In this document: piece after piece, positions 9,050 to 17,454 of the stretch
Numbering within the stretch: position 1 is the first letter of the stretch
Layout of the letters: each line of letters begins with the position of its first letter
Source: Breznakibacter xylanolyticus
GTDB lineage: Bacteria; Bacteroidota; Bacteroidia; Bacteroidales; Marinilabiliaceae
Assembly: GCF_003254275.1 (NCBI RefSeq)
Contig: NZ_QKZK01000003.1
Span: forward strand, 118,580 to 182,579
DNA length: 64,000 bases
Direction of reading: 5' to 3'
Position numbers and translations under genes: made by a program
The notes under the pieces: model-generated
Told to the model about the DNA's origin: nothing
The model's database searches: none
Seen by the model: only the letters and a program-made list of their open reading frames with translations

Positions 9050-10126
9050 ATGAGTGCAAATTCTTTTGGCAACCTGTTTCGGTTGACTTCCTTTGGCGAA
9101 TCTCACGGTAAAGCAGTGGGGGGGGTGATTGAAGGCATTCTCCCGGGGCTGGACATCGATATGGATTTTATCCAACATGAAATGAACCGTCGCCGACCGG
9201 GGCAGTCGGCCATTACCACGCCCCGCGACGAAAAGGATCAGGTTGAAATCCTTTCGGGGGTGTTTGAAGGCAAAGCGACTGGGACACCGATGGGCTTTCT
9301 GGTGTGGAACAGCGACCAGAAGTCGGGCGATTACGATAATATTCGCAATGTGTATCGTCCATCACACGCCGATTATACCTATCAAACCAAGTACGGGATT
9401 CGCGATCATAGGGGAGGAGGGCGTTCCTCGGCTCGCGAAACCATTGCTCGCGTTTTTGCCGGTGCCATTGCCAAGCTTATTCTTCGTCGCGAGGGGTTGA
9501 CTGTACAGGCTTATACGTCGCAGGTGGGGCACATCCAGCTTGATAAATCCTATCAACAAATGGATCTCGAAGTGGCCGAGAGCAACATCGTGCGCTGCCC
9601 CGATCCTGAAGTGGCTCAACAGATGATTGACTTTATCGACCAAACCCGCATCAATAAAGATTCCGTGGGTGGCGTGATTACATGCGTCATTAAAAATGTC
9701 CCCGTTGGATTGGGTGAGCCGGTATTTAATAAGTTACACGCTCAGTTGGGGCATGCCATGTTGGGCATCAATGCCGTGAAGGGCTTTGAATATGGCTCGG
9801 GCTTTGGTGCTGCTGCCATGACCGGCATGGCTCACAACGATGAGTTCTTTATGGATGGTGACCGTGTGCGGACGCGCACCAATCGGTCGGGGGGCATTCA
9901 GGGTGGTATCTCCAATGGAGAGGACATCTATTTTAATGTGGCTTTTAAACCCATTGCCACTGTTTTAAAGGAGCAGCAAACCGTGAATAAGGATGGGGAA
10001 GAAGTTCCCACAGTGGTCAAAGGTCGCCACGATCCTTGTGTGTTGCCCCGAGCCGTGCCCATTGTCGAAGCCATGGCCGCCATGGTGATGGTCGATAACT
10101 TGTATCTCAATAAAATGTATCGATAA
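9050..10126 (+). CDS. aroC: Chorismate synthase
   Basis: This is a 358-residue enzyme of the shikimate pathway. It converts 5-enolpyruvylshikimate-3-phosphate to chorismate using reduced FMN. Family landmarks are clear: [18 protein letters not shown] at the N-terminus, [12 protein letters not shown] near residue 45, [17 protein letters not shown] near 125, and the C-terminal [21 protein letters not shown] start it at the ATG at 9050 because the upstream in-frame extension to 8957 lacks conservation and overlaps the terminator region of slyD. It is the last core gene before the tRNA-Pro island junction. Confidence 0.95.
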   Translation: MSANSFGNLFRLTSFGESHGKAVGGVIEGILPGLDIDMDFIQHEMNRRRPGQSAITTPRDEKDQVEILSGVFEGKATGTPMGFLVWNSDQKSGDYDNIRNVYRPSHADYTYQTKYGIRDHRGGGRSSARETIARVFAGAIAKLILRREGLTVQAYTSQVGHIQLDKSYQQMDLEVAESNIVRCPDPEVAQQMIDFIDQTRINKDSVGGVITCVIKNVPVGLGEPVFNKLHAQLGHAMLGINAVKGFEYGSGFGAAAMTGMAHNDEFFMDGDRVRTRTNRSGGIQGGISNGEDIYFNVAFKPIATVLKEQQTVNKDGEEVPTVVKGRHDPCVLPRAVPIVEAMAAMVMVDNLYLNKMYR

Positions 10127-10193
10127 GCCAAAAAAAACAAGCATCAGCAGTGCGCAAAAATGAAAAAAATCATAGTTTTGCATTGCAATTGCT

Positions 10194-10269
10194 CGGGGTG
10201 TAGCGCAGTTGGTAGCGCGCTACGTTCGGGACGTAGAGGTCGCCAGTTCGAATCCGGTCACCCCGACCA
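10194..10269 (+). tRNA. tRNA-Pro(CGG), with encoded CCA; island attachment site
   Basis: The acceptor stem is CGGGGTG (10194-10200) with CACCCCG (10259-10265). The anticodon arm is CTACG, loop TTCGGGA, CGTAG, giving anticodon CGG for proline. The T arm carries GTTCGAATC, the discriminator is A at 10266, and CCA is encoded. The tRNA stays intact because the inserted element brings a copy of the 3' end. Its 3' portion is repeated at 55599. Confidence 0.95.
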
Positions 10270-10326
10270 AGTGAATATCAAATCACATCAAAAGCCTGTA
10301 AATCGCATGATTTACAGGCTTTTTTA
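10255..10326. repeat. attL: tRNA-Pro 3' end plus terminator, left boundary of the 45.3-kb island
   Basis: CGGTCACCCCGACCAAGTG at 10255-10273 is identical to 55599-55617. Similarity continues imperfectly through the following hairpin (10290-10323, a perfect 15-bp stem AAAAGCCTGTAAATC with GCAT loop and T tract), which serves as the tRNA terminator. The equivalent hairpin at the right end has one stem mismatch. The crossover probably lies within the tRNA-derived identical part. Confidence 0.9.
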
Positions 10327-10367
10327 ATTTTTAGTAGTTTAATGCAATTCAAAGGAATTCAATAAAA

Positions 10368-10387
10368 ATGAGAACCAAAAGGTGAAC
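10368..10387 (+). repeat. 20-bp subterminal direct repeat, left copy
   Basis: ATGAGAACCAAAAGGTGAAC at 10368-10387 recurs identically at 55517-55536, close to the other end of the island. A related form, GAGAACTATTTGGTGACC, lies just before the integrase gene (about 10494). These are candidate arm-type integrase binding sites; the role is inferred. Confidence 0.6.
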
Positions 10388-10531
10388 CAAATTAATTCCT
10401 ATATTTGGGTCTCACAAAACGCTGCAAAGTGCAACAAATCAGTATGATGCACATTATTTTTGGTTCTTTTTGAGGGCTTTTAGAGGGGGAGAGTTGAGAA
10501 CTATTTGGTGACCTAAATCAAATGGAATCAA

Positions 10532-11812
10532 ATGAACTTAAATTGTATTGCCATGAGAACTACAAACACCTTCGGAATTCAGTTCATCTTACGCATGAAC
10601 AAACTCAAAAACGGCATTGCCCCCATTTATGTCCGTATTGTTGTTGACCGTCAAAGAGTCGAAATTTCTCTAAAAAAGACAATCGCTGTCGAAAACTGGA
10701 ACGATAGCAAGGGCATTGCTCGTGGTAGCAACCTCGAAGCTCGAAAGCTCAATACATACCTCGAGCAAGTTCGTAGTCGTCTAACCGAATGCTACCAAGA
10801 GCTTCTGCTAAAGAAACAAATCATCACCGCTGATGCTATTAAGAACATATTCTGTGGTGTCAAGGAAAAAGAAAACACCTTACTCTCCGTTTTTGACTAC
10901 CACAACAAAGAAATGAAATCCACCTTAGAGTGGGGGACGCTCAAAAATTACTTTACAACTCGCAGGTATATCGAAGAGTTTATTCAGTCTCAAATGAAAA
11001 CATCTGATATATATCTGTCTCAACTTAACTATAAATTCCTCGCCGACTTCGAGCGCTTCATGCGCGGGTACGTCACCAAAGACCATAAGAACTCCCCATG
11101 TGGTCAAAACACCATCATGAAGCACATCGAGCGTTTCCGCAAAGTCATCAATATGGCAATAAAGAACGAATGGTTAGAGCGCGACCCCTTTCAAAAATTC
11201 AAAGCCTCCTTCACCCGAACCACACGGGAGTTTCTTACAGCCGACGAGCTCTCAATCCTCGAATCCCGTCAATTCAGTCTCGATCGCCTCAACATGGTTC
11301 GCGACCTCTTCATCTTCAGTTGTTACACCGGCTTGGCCTACATCGACGTGTTCGAGCTCACGCCCCACAACATCGTTCGCGGCATCGATGGCGAATACTG
11401 GATCAGCACCAAGCGGCACAAAACCGACATCCCCGTCCGCATTCCCATTCTGCCAGTGCCATTGGCCATCATCGAAAAATACAAGAACCATCCCCAGGTG
11501 CTCTACACCGCAAAGCTACTGCCGGGCTATTCCAATCAACGCCTCAACTCCTATCTTAAGGAAATCGCCGACCTCTGTGGCATCGACAAGCCGCTCACCT
11601 TCCACATCGCCCGTCACACCTTTGCCACCACGGTCACCCTCACCAATGGCGTTCCCATCGAGACCGTCTCTAAACTCCTCGGTCACACCAGCATCAAAAC
11701 CACACAGATTTATGCCAAAGTCATCGAACAAAAAATCAGCGACGACATGACCAACCTCCGTCTCAAGCTCAATGACACCAAGCCAAAACCTCAAAAACTA
11801 TCTGCACAGTAA
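10532..11812 (+). CDS. Tyrosine recombinase/integrase of the island (Bacteroidetes arm-domain type)
   Basis: This 426-residue site-specific recombinase has an N-terminal arm DNA-binding domain (residues ~10-90, TFGIQFILRMNKLKNGIAP), a SAM-like core-binding domain (~110-210) and a catalytic domain (~225-410). Catalytic landmarks are HIARHTFATT (His-x-x-Arg), LLGHTSIKTTQIYAKV (Gly-His and the nucleophilic Tyr) and a conserved Lys region. The box I position reads TGLAYID with Ala in place of the usual Arg, a departure also known from CTnDOT-type integrases. The start may be the ATG at 10532 or at 10553. It lies 260 bases from attL, is followed by a strong terminator, and should drive tRNA-Pro integration. 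It is not an integron integrase. Confidence 0.93.
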   Translation: MNLNCIAMRTTNTFGIQFILRMNKLKNGIAPIYVRIVVDRQRVEISLKKTIAVENWNDSKGIARGSNLEARKLNTYLEQVRSRLTECYQELLLKKQIITADAIKNIFCGVKEKENTLLSVFDYHNKEMKSTLEWGTLKNYFTTRRYIEEFIQSQMKTSDIYLSQLNYKFLADFERFMRGYVTKDHKNSPCGQNTIMKHIERFRKVINMAIKNEWLERDPFQKFKASFTRTTREFLTADELSILESRQFSLDRLNMVRDLFIFSCYTGLAYIDVFELTPHNIVRGIDGEYWISTKRHKTDIPVRIPILPVPLAIIEKYKNHPQVLYTAKLLPGYSNQRLNSYLKEIADLCGIDKPLTFHIARHTFATTVTLTNGVPIETVSKLLGHTSIKTTQIYAKVIEQKISDDMTNLRLKLNDTKPKPQKLSAQ

Positions 11813-11820
11813 ATTCAATC

Positions 11821-11856
11821 TCACTCCCCAACCACCCTTGGGGAGTGAATTTTTTA
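11821..11856 (+). terminator. Intrinsic terminator after the integrase
   Basis: TCACTCCCCAA (11821-11831) and TTGGGGAGTGA (11838-11848) form a perfect 11-bp stem with a 6-nt loop, followed by ATTTTTT. Confidence 0.9.
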
Positions 11857-11920
11857 TGATGTTTTGTTTAATTTAGAGTGTTAGAAGTACAATAACCGAT
11901 CAACTCTAAATTTTCAAACC

Positions 11921-12760
11921 ATGGAATCATTTATTGAAAATCTACGCATCAATCTGAACGAAGAACTCAAAGCCATTCAATCCAACAACAGCTCAATCCT
12001 CAAAGTCTGCGAGCAATCCATTACCGGCATTCACGCTGCCATCAAGCAGCTACGCCAAAAAGTCGTCCAATCTCCTTTCCCGTCCGACGCACACGAAATC
12101 CAATTCTTCAAAAACATCAAGCCTCATTTTTTCGCCTTGTTGATGTACTACGTCGACACCTATCACCTCAATGCCAGTCTAAATGCCTGGGATGTTTCTA
12201 TTTCTATGGAAATACTACAAAGTAAAATCCATGAGCTAAATGCGTTCCGTACTAAAAACATCAACTTCTACCAGTACATCACCAGCGGCCTCGACATCAA
12301 CGACGAACGTTATTTCCTCCGGCGTCACTTTAACTTCATCGATGCTCCTGACTTCTTTTCTTACCATTGTGATGCCTGTTTCATCACAAATATGGACTAC
12401 TATGTGGCTCGTTTAAAAGCCAATGACATGCTTTTGGTCGACATCAATCAGAAATTCCAAGCCTATCAACATGATACTCATGCTTCGCACAGCTCAATCC
12501 CTTCTGAATTTTGCCTCGATTGGTCTGATTCAAAGATTTCCCTGGCCGAACTCATTTATGCACTTCATGCGGCCGGTTGCATCAGCCATGGACATGTTGA
12601 AATCAAAGATATCACCCGTTTCTTTGAACATGCTTTTAAAATCGACATGCACGATATCTACAACGATTTCAAGCAAATAAAGCACCGTAACCACCAAACC
12701 AAATTCCTCGACCACCTTAAAGAGGCCATCCTCAACCGCATCCAGGTAAAAGACAGTTAA
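11921..12760 (+). CDS. RteC-like regulatory protein
   Basis: This 279-residue protein matches the RteC family, a DNA-binding activator of excision and transfer first described in CTnDOT. The most telling part is the C-terminal third: LDWSDSKISLAELIYALHAA, then EIKDITRFFEHAFKIDMHDI and HRNHQTKFLDHLKEAI. The N-terminal half is helical and typical of the family. In CTnDOT, RteC activates excision genes. Here it sits between the integrase and the excisionase-like gene, which fits the same control role. No two-component RteA/RteB genes are present, so the inducing signal is unknown. Confidence 0.85.
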   Translation: MESFIENLRINLNEELKAIQSNNSSILKVCEQSITGIHAAIKQLRQKVVQSPFPSDAHEIQFFKNIKPHFFALLMYYVDTYHLNASLNAWDVSISMEILQSKIHELNAFRTKNINFYQYITSGLDINDERYFLRRHFNFIDAPDFFSYHCDACFITNMDYYVARLKANDMLLVDINQKFQAYQHDTHASHSSIPSEFCLDWSDSKISLAELIYALHAAGCISHGHVEIKDITRFFEHAFKIDMHDIYNDFKQIKHRNHQTKFLDHLKEAILNRIQVKDS

Positions 12761-13116
12761 CCTCCGTTTTCAACCCTCATTCTTGTTTAAAATCGACAGA
12801 ATCATAAATTTTTTTGCTCAAAATGAAATTTTAACACATTTATTTTAATGTGTTTTGATGTGTTTTGGTTTTTACCTATGTCAGCCATATAGGTAGTTTT
12901 TAATTTTCATGACTTTCATAATAATCTGAAATACAGAATGTGGTAATTTTTTTGAAAAAAACCACCCAGTTGGCCAAATTTATTTTGCGTTCTAAATCCC
13001 ACTAAAACGCATCAAATATCATTAATATATGTATAGTGCCTATGTAAGTCATATAGGTATTAAGTTTATCCAAAAATTTTAATCTTTGTCTCATAAACCT
13101 CTAAACACTTTTTTTT
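12761..13116. promoter_or_regulatory. 356-base regulatory gap with two copies of a palindromic operator-like site
   Basis: The gap is A+T rich and holds no gene. A 19-bp element with arms CCTAT and ATAGG is present twice, at 12875-12893 and 13039-13057 (CCTATGTCAGCCATATAGG and CCTATGTAAGTCATATAGG, two differences), spaced 164 bp apart. The element upstream of the excisionase-like gene is a good candidate operator for RteC or Xis. Binding is inferred. Confidence 0.5.
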
Positions 13117-13389
13117 ATGCCACTCAAAGTTATCACCTCCGAAGATCTCGAAATCTTCAAATCCGAATTGATCGCCGAAATCAAAAGTCTCCTCGATGGC
13201 TTCCAAAAAGCCGGGACAACTCAAAAATGGATGAAAACCAAAGATGTCCTCGCATTGCTCAAAATCTCTCACGGTACCCTCCAGCACTTGCGCATCACCG
13301 GTCAAATTCCTTTCTCCAAAATTGGCGGCGTCATCTACTACGATGCCGAAGAAATTAACCAACTCATCGCTCGCAACATGATCTACTAA
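13117..13389 (+). CDS. Excisionase-like helix-turn-helix protein
   Basis: This 90-residue protein has an N-terminal helical segment and a C-terminal winged helix-turn-helix of the HTH_17/Xis type: WMKTKDVLALLKISHGTLQH, then GQIPFSKIGGVIYYDAEEIN. Proteins of this form in Bacteroidetes elements act as excisionases or as regulators of the mobilisation genes. It opens the left-arm operon, directly after the palindromic gap. The recombination role is inferred from position and family. Confidence 0.8.
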   Translation: MPLKVITSEDLEIFKSELIAEIKSLLDGFQKAGTTQKWMKTKDVLALLKISHGTLQHLRITGQIPFSKIGGVIYYDAEEINQLIARNMIY

Positions 13390-13450
13390 ACTACCTCTTC
13401 ATCTCCCTGAAATCCCCCCTTTTTTTAATCCATTCAACATTCCTTTATGA

Positions 13451-14314
13451 ATGAACTACATCCAACACCTCTCCTCGTTTCTCGAAATGGTGAAAACCGA
13501 CCAGCGGTTAACCCCTCAGCACATATCACTTTATATCGCTCTTTTTTATCAATGGAATCGTTGCTTTTTCCAAAACCCCGTAGCAATATCTCGTAATGAA
13601 ATATTAATCATGTCGCACATTGGATCTCATCACACATATGCCAGATGTATGAAACAGCTTCATGAGTGGAAATACATCCAGTACAAACCATCTTTTAATC
13701 CTCATAAGCCTAGTATGGTTAGTCTTAAAATCTTCAAAACAGAATTCCAGGATAATAAAGTCATGGTTAATGATGACCCACAAAACATGGTTGTCGGTGT
13801 CAAAAATAGCACAGGTCACATGTCGAAAATGAGACAGCTTGCGTGTCAAAAATGGCACCGGTTGCGTGTCAAAAATGGCACCCATTGCGTGTCAAAAATG
13901 ACACCCATTGCGTGTCAAAAATGCCCCCCTTATATAAACAATACAAACAATAAAACAGAAAAGAAAGAGCACGAGCAAAAAAATTCAAATTTAAATTCTC
14001 TCAACATGAAAAATCAAAATCCAACTCCAGCCCCCCGTTGTTCCGTTAGCAAAGTTTCCGACGTCCCCCCGCCAATCGAGCACGTCAAAATTTACTTCCT
14101 CGAAAAAAAGTTCTCCGACGAAGAAGCCGAAAAATTCTTCAACTACTTCCAAAGCATCGGATGGCTCGTCGGCGGTCGCACCAAAATGCGCGACTGGAAA
14201 GCCGCCGCCCGAAACTGGATGCTCAACGTCAAAAAGTTTGCCGCCCAAAAAAAGCCCCAACCCCCAAAATCCCAAATCATCGACAAAAACAAATCCTACG
14301 ACATCCCCCTGTAG
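13451..14314 (+). CDS. Replication-initiator-like protein of the element
   Basis: This 287-residue protein resembles replication/regulatory proteins common on Bacteroidetes mobile elements. The N-terminal ~95 residues form a winged-helix-like domain: LTPQHISLYIALFYQWN, then HTYARCMKQLHEWKYIQYKP. A low-complexity linker follows (residues ~115-200). The C-terminal helical domain (EHVKIYFLEKKFSDEEAEKF, then WLVGGRTKMRDWKAAARNWM) is like that of DnaD/replisome-organiser proteins. The linker is encoded by four 23-bp tandem repeats (13839-13930), which shift frame with each unit. The next gene is a DnaC-like ATPase, which supports a replication role. Its stop codon lies inside a palindromic repeat. 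Confidence 0.6.
   Translation: MNYIQHLSSFLEMVKTDQRLTPQHISLYIALFYQWNRCFFQNPVAISRNEILIMSHIGSHHTYARCMKQLHEWKYIQYKPSFNPHKPSMVSLKIFKTEFQDNKVMVNDDPQNMVVGVKNSTGHMSKMRQLACQKWHRLRVKNGTHCVSKMTPIACQKCPPYINNTNNKTEKKEHEQKNSNLNSLNMKNQNPTPAPRCSVSKVSDVPPPIEHVKIYFLEKKFSDEEAEKFFNYFQSIGWLVGGRTKMRDWKAAARNWMLNVKKFAAQKKPQPPKSQIIDKNKSYDIPL
13839..13930. repeat. Four 23-bp direct repeats inside the replication gene
   Basis: TTGCGTGTCAAAAATG starts at 13839, 13862, 13885 and 13908, exactly 23 bp apart. Since 23 is not a multiple of three, each unit is read in a different frame. A less perfect copy precedes at about 13815. The arrangement looks like plasmid iterons within or near a rep gene; origin function is inferred. 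Confidence 0.75.
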
Positions 14315-14397
14315 CTGCAGGGCACGCCCTGCAGCTATCTCCCCATCATGCCTTCCCATCTTCAATCACTGTAAAGCAAGGGCACGCCCTTGCTCTT
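14311..14397. repeat. Two GTA-anchored palindromic repeats (family P1)
   Basis: One palindrome at 14312-14337 has stem AGCTGCAGGGC / GCCCTGCAGCT. The other at 14371-14397 has stem AGCAAGGG / CCCTTGCT. Both have the loop GCACGC-type centre shared by the family. They fill the 98-base gap between the replication gene and the DnaC-like gene. Confidence 0.8.
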
Positions 14398-14412
14398 TAA
14401 AATCTTAACCTC

Positions 14413-15015
14413 ATGCACACCACCCAATTCTTTTCCCAACTCGAGGCCATGGGGCGCAAGCGCTCCCCCGCCTTCCGAATCCTTCCGGCCGACCATCACA
14501 TCATCCTGCGTCTGCTGGCCTGGTTCCTCAACGACCCGGCCTTCGCCCAAAAACACGACATCGATCTTCGCAAAGGAATCCTTCTTACCGGTCCCGTCGG
14601 CTGTGGCAAAACCACCCTCATGCACCTCTTCCGGCTCATGTACAAACCTCAGGATCAGTTCATCATCAGACCCTGCCGCGACATCAGCTTCGAATTCATC
14701 CGCGACGGGTACGCCGTCATTGCCCGCTACTCCAGCGGCGCTTACGACCGCAACAACCGCCCAAAAATCTACTGCTTCGACGATCTCGGCACCGAGAGTG
14801 CCCTCAAATTCTTCGGCAACGAATGCAACGTCATGGCCGAAATCCTTCAATCCCGTTACGACCTCTTCATCCACAACCACATGCTCACCCACATCACCAC
14901 CAATCTCAACAGCGAAGAAATCGAAACCCTCTACGGCACCCGCGTCCGCAGCCGCCTCCGCGAAATGTTCAACCTCATCACCTTTCCCCCCGACACCCCC
15001 GACAAACGCACCTAG
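14413..15015 (+). CDS. DnaC/IstB-like AAA+ ATPase, putative helicase loader
   Basis: This 200-residue AAA+ ATPase has Walker A GPVGCGKTTL near residue 58, Walker B IYCFDDLGTE near 120, and a C-terminal arginine-rich stretch (TRVRSRLREMFNLITF) consistent with sensor/arginine-finger positions. It has the size of helicase loaders (DnaC) and IstB-type transposition ATPases. No transposase lies beside it and a replication-initiator-like gene precedes it, so helicase loading for element replication is the better reading. The coding strand is strongly C-rich at third positions, like the neighbouring left-arm genes. Confidence 0.78.
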   Translation: MHTTQFFSQLEAMGRKRSPAFRILPADHHIILRLLAWFLNDPAFAQKHDIDLRKGILLTGPVGCGKTTLMHLFRLMYKPQDQFIIRPCRDISFEFIRDGYAVIARYSSGAYDRNNRPKIYCFDDLGTESALKFFGNECNVMAEILQSRYDLFIHNHMLTHITTNLNSEEIETLYGTRVRSRLREMFNLITFPPDTPDKRT

Positions 15016-15026
15016 CGCCTCCCCCC

Positions 15027-15135
15027 GTACAGACGCGATTCATCGCGTCTCTCTCCACTACCATCGCGTCTCTCTCCACTGCCATCGCAATCCCTCTGTA
15101 CAGACGCGATTCATCGCGTCTCAAAGCTACCATCG
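15027..15135. repeat. Palindromic repeats, GTACAG-anchored family P2
   Basis: Copies start at 15027 and 15098. After GTAC the stem is AGACGCGAT / ATCGCGTCT around a TC loop. Partial stems (CATCGCGTCTC) lie between and after them. They fill the gap before the CHAP hydrolase gene. Confidence 0.8.
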
Positions 15136-15181
15136 CGTCTCCCTCCACTCTTCCACTCTTCCACTCATAAACCCCTCCACC

Positions 15182-16033
15182 ATGAAACCCACATTCCAGC
15201 CCATCTTTCCTGCCGAGAAAAACGCCCTTCTCGTTCACATCATCCAAGGCCAACTCCTACGCCATGGATTCTCCAACGTCCCCCAAGATGGCATCTACGA
15301 CCGTCACACCCTTGCGGCCGTTCGTGCCTTTCAGTCCATCCACACCGACGCCTTAGGTCACCCCTTGCTCGTTGATGGCATCATTGGCCAAAATACCTGG
15401 TTTGCCCTCTTTGGCAAACACCCTCATCCTGAACCCCACACCATCCCCGTCATGCCCGACGTCACCATCCCTTTAAACCGTCCCTCTTCTTCTCAGCCAT
15501 CCCCCCTCCAACGCCTGGCACTTCAAATTGCCGGCTTCGAAGTCGGCATCCTCGAAGCTCCCCTGCGTTCCAACCTCGGACCACGCGTCCAACAATACCA
15601 CAAAAGCGTCGGCGTCCGTCCGGGCGCTCCTTGGTGCGCCGCCTTCATCTACTGGTGCTTCCAACAAGCCGCCAACGAACTCTGCACCCTCAACCCACTC
15701 CCCAAAACAGCCCACTGCCTCACCCATTGGAACAAGTCACAAGGCCACCGCATCCCCGCTGGCATCATCGCTTCTCCCTCATCGAATGAGGTCGGGCAGG
15801 AGAGGGGCGCCCTCATCAAGCCCGGCACCATCTTCATCATCAACCACGGTTCCGGCCGTGGACACACCGGCATCGTCGTTTCGCCCCCAAAATGGAACTC
15901 AGAGTGTTCTAAATACACCATTGAGACCATCGAAGGCAACACCAACCAACACCGTTCCTCCGAAGGCATCGGCGTCTTTCGCCACATCCGCAACCTATCC
16001 GAAATCAATACCGGTTTCATCAATTACGGTTAA
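15182..16033 (+). CDS. Peptidoglycan-binding and CHAP-domain cell-wall hydrolase
   Basis: This 283-residue protein has an N-terminal peptidoglycan-binding domain (residues ~10-80: GFSNVPQDGIYDRHTLAAVR, then DGIIGQNTWFALFG) and a C-terminal CHAP-type amidase/endopeptidase domain. The catalytic Cys lies in GAPWCAAFIYWCF and the His in GRGHTGIVVSP; an Asn/Glu follows (ETIEGNTN). No signal peptide is visible. Such enzymes on mobile elements open the cell wall for transfer or lysis. The ATG at 15182 follows a palindromic repeat cluster. The longer frame that continues upstream is an artefact overlapping the ATPase gene. Confidence 0.82.
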   Translation: MKPTFQPIFPAEKNALLVHIIQGQLLRHGFSNVPQDGIYDRHTLAAVRAFQSIHTDALGHPLLVDGIIGQNTWFALFGKHPHPEPHTIPVMPDVTIPLNRPSSSQPSPLQRLALQIAGFEVGILEAPLRSNLGPRVQQYHKSVGVRPGAPWCAAFIYWCFQQAANELCTLNPLPKTAHCLTHWNKSQGHRIPAGIIASPSSNEVGQERGALIKPGTIFIINHGSGRGHTGIVVSPPKWNSECSKYTIETIEGNTNQHRSSEGIGVFRHIRNLSEINTGFINYG

Positions 16034-16043
16034 TCCCAATCCC

Positions 16044-16170
16044 CGTAGAGGCAGGGCATGCCCTGCCTCCCTTCAACGCCATCATCCAATCCCGTACAGA
16101 CAGGGCACGCCCTGTCTCAAATTTAACATTCAAATTCAATCCCGTACAGCCAAGGCACGCCCTGGCTCAC
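16044..16170. repeat. Three palindromic repeats of family P1
   Basis: Stems are AGGCAGGG/CCCTGCCT (16044-16071), AGACAGGG/CCCTGTCT (16093-16119) and AGCCAAGG/CCCTGGCT (16143-16170, imperfect). They are separated by a repeated linker of the type CATCATCCAATCCC. Confidence 0.85.
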
Positions 16171-16195
16171 GATTCACATCAAAATCCCATATCCC

Positions 16196-16636
16196 ATGCA
16201 CACACAAAATCCCACCCTTTCTGAAATTCAGAATAACCAAATCAACACCATCTACACCGAAGTCAACCAACGCATCGATGAATCCCGCATCCTCCTTCAT
16301 GCCTGGTCTGGTTATCTCAATCGTCTCAATATCGACCTCGAATTGAATCTGTCCGACACCTTCATCGCTGTAGTTCCCCATCTGTTCGTCCACTACTACA
16401 ACCTCGACGACGTTTATGTCGAAACCGCTAAATACCTCTTTGCTGAGTATGTTCATTTCTTCATCCTCGAGCCTCACAATAAAGGCGAAAGCAAGATGCT
16501 CGACAGCGATCTGTTCACCATCGCCGCCAACATCTTTTACCTCACCATCCCGATCATTCTACCCGACGATCCCCGCATCACCCGACAGCTTGACCCAAAT
16601 TTCGATTGCGAAAAACTCAAACAATCCATCCTCTAA
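16196..16636 (+). CDS. Unknown protein of the island left arm
   Basis: This 146-residue protein is not recognised. It is acidic and helical, with aromatic-rich segments (HLFVHYYNLDDVYVETAKYL, FTIAANIFYLTIPIILP) and no signal peptide or membrane span of full length. It starts at an ATG after a palindromic repeat block and ends just before another, so it is a separate translation unit in the left-arm gene run. Its C-rich codon use matches its neighbours. Confidence 0.6.
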   Translation: MHTQNPTLSEIQNNQINTIYTEVNQRIDESRILLHAWSGYLNRLNIDLELNLSDTFIAVVPHLFVHYYNLDDVYVETAKYLFAEYVHFFILEPHNKGESKMLDSDLFTIAANIFYLTIPIILPDDPRITRQLDPNFDCEKLKQSIL

Positions 16637-16644
16637 TCCACCAT

Positions 16645-16769
16645 CGCACAGCCAGACCACGCCCTGGCTCCATTCTACGCCATTATCCAATCTTGTACAG
16701 CCAGGGCACGCCCTGGCTCCCCTTCAAATCATCATCCAATCCCGTACAGCCAAGGCACGCCTTGGCTCA
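16645..16769. repeat. Three palindromic repeats of family P1
   Basis: Stems are AGCCAGAC/CCCTGGCT (imperfect, 16645-16671), AGCCAGGG/CCCTGGCT (16694-16720) and AGCCAAGG/CCTTGGCT (16743-16769), again with the CCAATC linker. They fill the gap between two unknown genes. Confidence 0.85.
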
Positions 16770-16787
16770 TTTCAAAAATCCAATCCC

Positions 16788-17369
16788 ATGAAACGCATCA
16801 CCCCCAAAGACATCACCCGTGTGCTCCGCAAACACCACTACATCCCCAACAACCACTATCTCTCAAACATCGTCATCATCCGCAACAACCACCCCGTCCC
16901 ATACCATTTCAACGACCTGCTCTACATCATCTGCGATGAGGTGTTAAGGCCATCCACCTATTACCGTTACAACGTCACCGCCAATCCCGCATTGTTCAAA
17001 CTCAGCACCCTCAACACCCTGCGCAACCACATCATCAAAGAAGGCCAATACATCAACGCCCTCCATCTCGTCCAGCCTTCTGTGCGCCAAAAGCGTCTCG
17101 ACCAAATCGAACCCATCACACTTTTCAACACCCAAAACCCCGCCGACGAACGCACCGACCTCTTCAACATCTCCATCCTCCCAAACACCTCATCCCCCGA
17201 TCCCTTCAAGCCCAAAGACTGGAATCCCGCCAACATCATCTTCGAAGATCCTTCCGAATACCGCCAATTCATCTCCTTCTGCCAAGTCGCAACCCGTTAC
17301 AATACCAACCGATTCACCCTCACCATCCTCAACCTCGCCGAATTCTACCCCCTTGATCCCATCCCCTAA
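16788..17369 (+). CDS. Unknown protein of the island left arm
   Basis: This 193-residue protein is not recognised. I start it at the ATG at 16788; the open frame extends further upstream but that part overlaps the preceding gene out of frame. It is basic at the N-terminus (MKRITPKDITRVLRKHHYIP) and has no signal peptide. Codon use is C-rich like the other left-arm genes. Its position between replication genes and a secreted nuclease suggests an element function, but none can be named. Confidence 0.6.
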   Translation: MKRITPKDITRVLRKHHYIPNNHYLSNIVIIRNNHPVPYHFNDLLYIICDEVLRPSTYYRYNVTANPALFKLSTLNTLRNHIIKEGQYINALHLVQPSVRQKRLDQIEPITLFNTQNPADERTDLFNISILPNTSSPDPFKPKDWNPANIIFEDPSEYRQFISFCQVATRYNTNRFTLTILNLAEFYPLDPIP

Positions 17370-17454
17370 TAGGGTGGAATGAATCGCGATTCATCGCGCC
17401 TCCTTAATCATCCCAGCTAATCTCCTCAAATTATTCATCCTATTTTTGCACCTT

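Noticed and set aside
10532-11812. The island integrase as the integron integrase IntI
   Set aside because: It has a Bacteroidetes arm domain, sits next to tRNA-Pro attL and lacks an IntI-type extra helix that I can see. It more likely recombines at tRNA-Pro.
14390-16033. A 547-residue open frame joining the ATPase region and the CHAP hydrolase
   Set aside because: Its first half overlaps the DnaC-like gene out of frame and is low-complexity (Pro/Ser/Thr). Only the part from ATG 15182 encodes recognisable domains.
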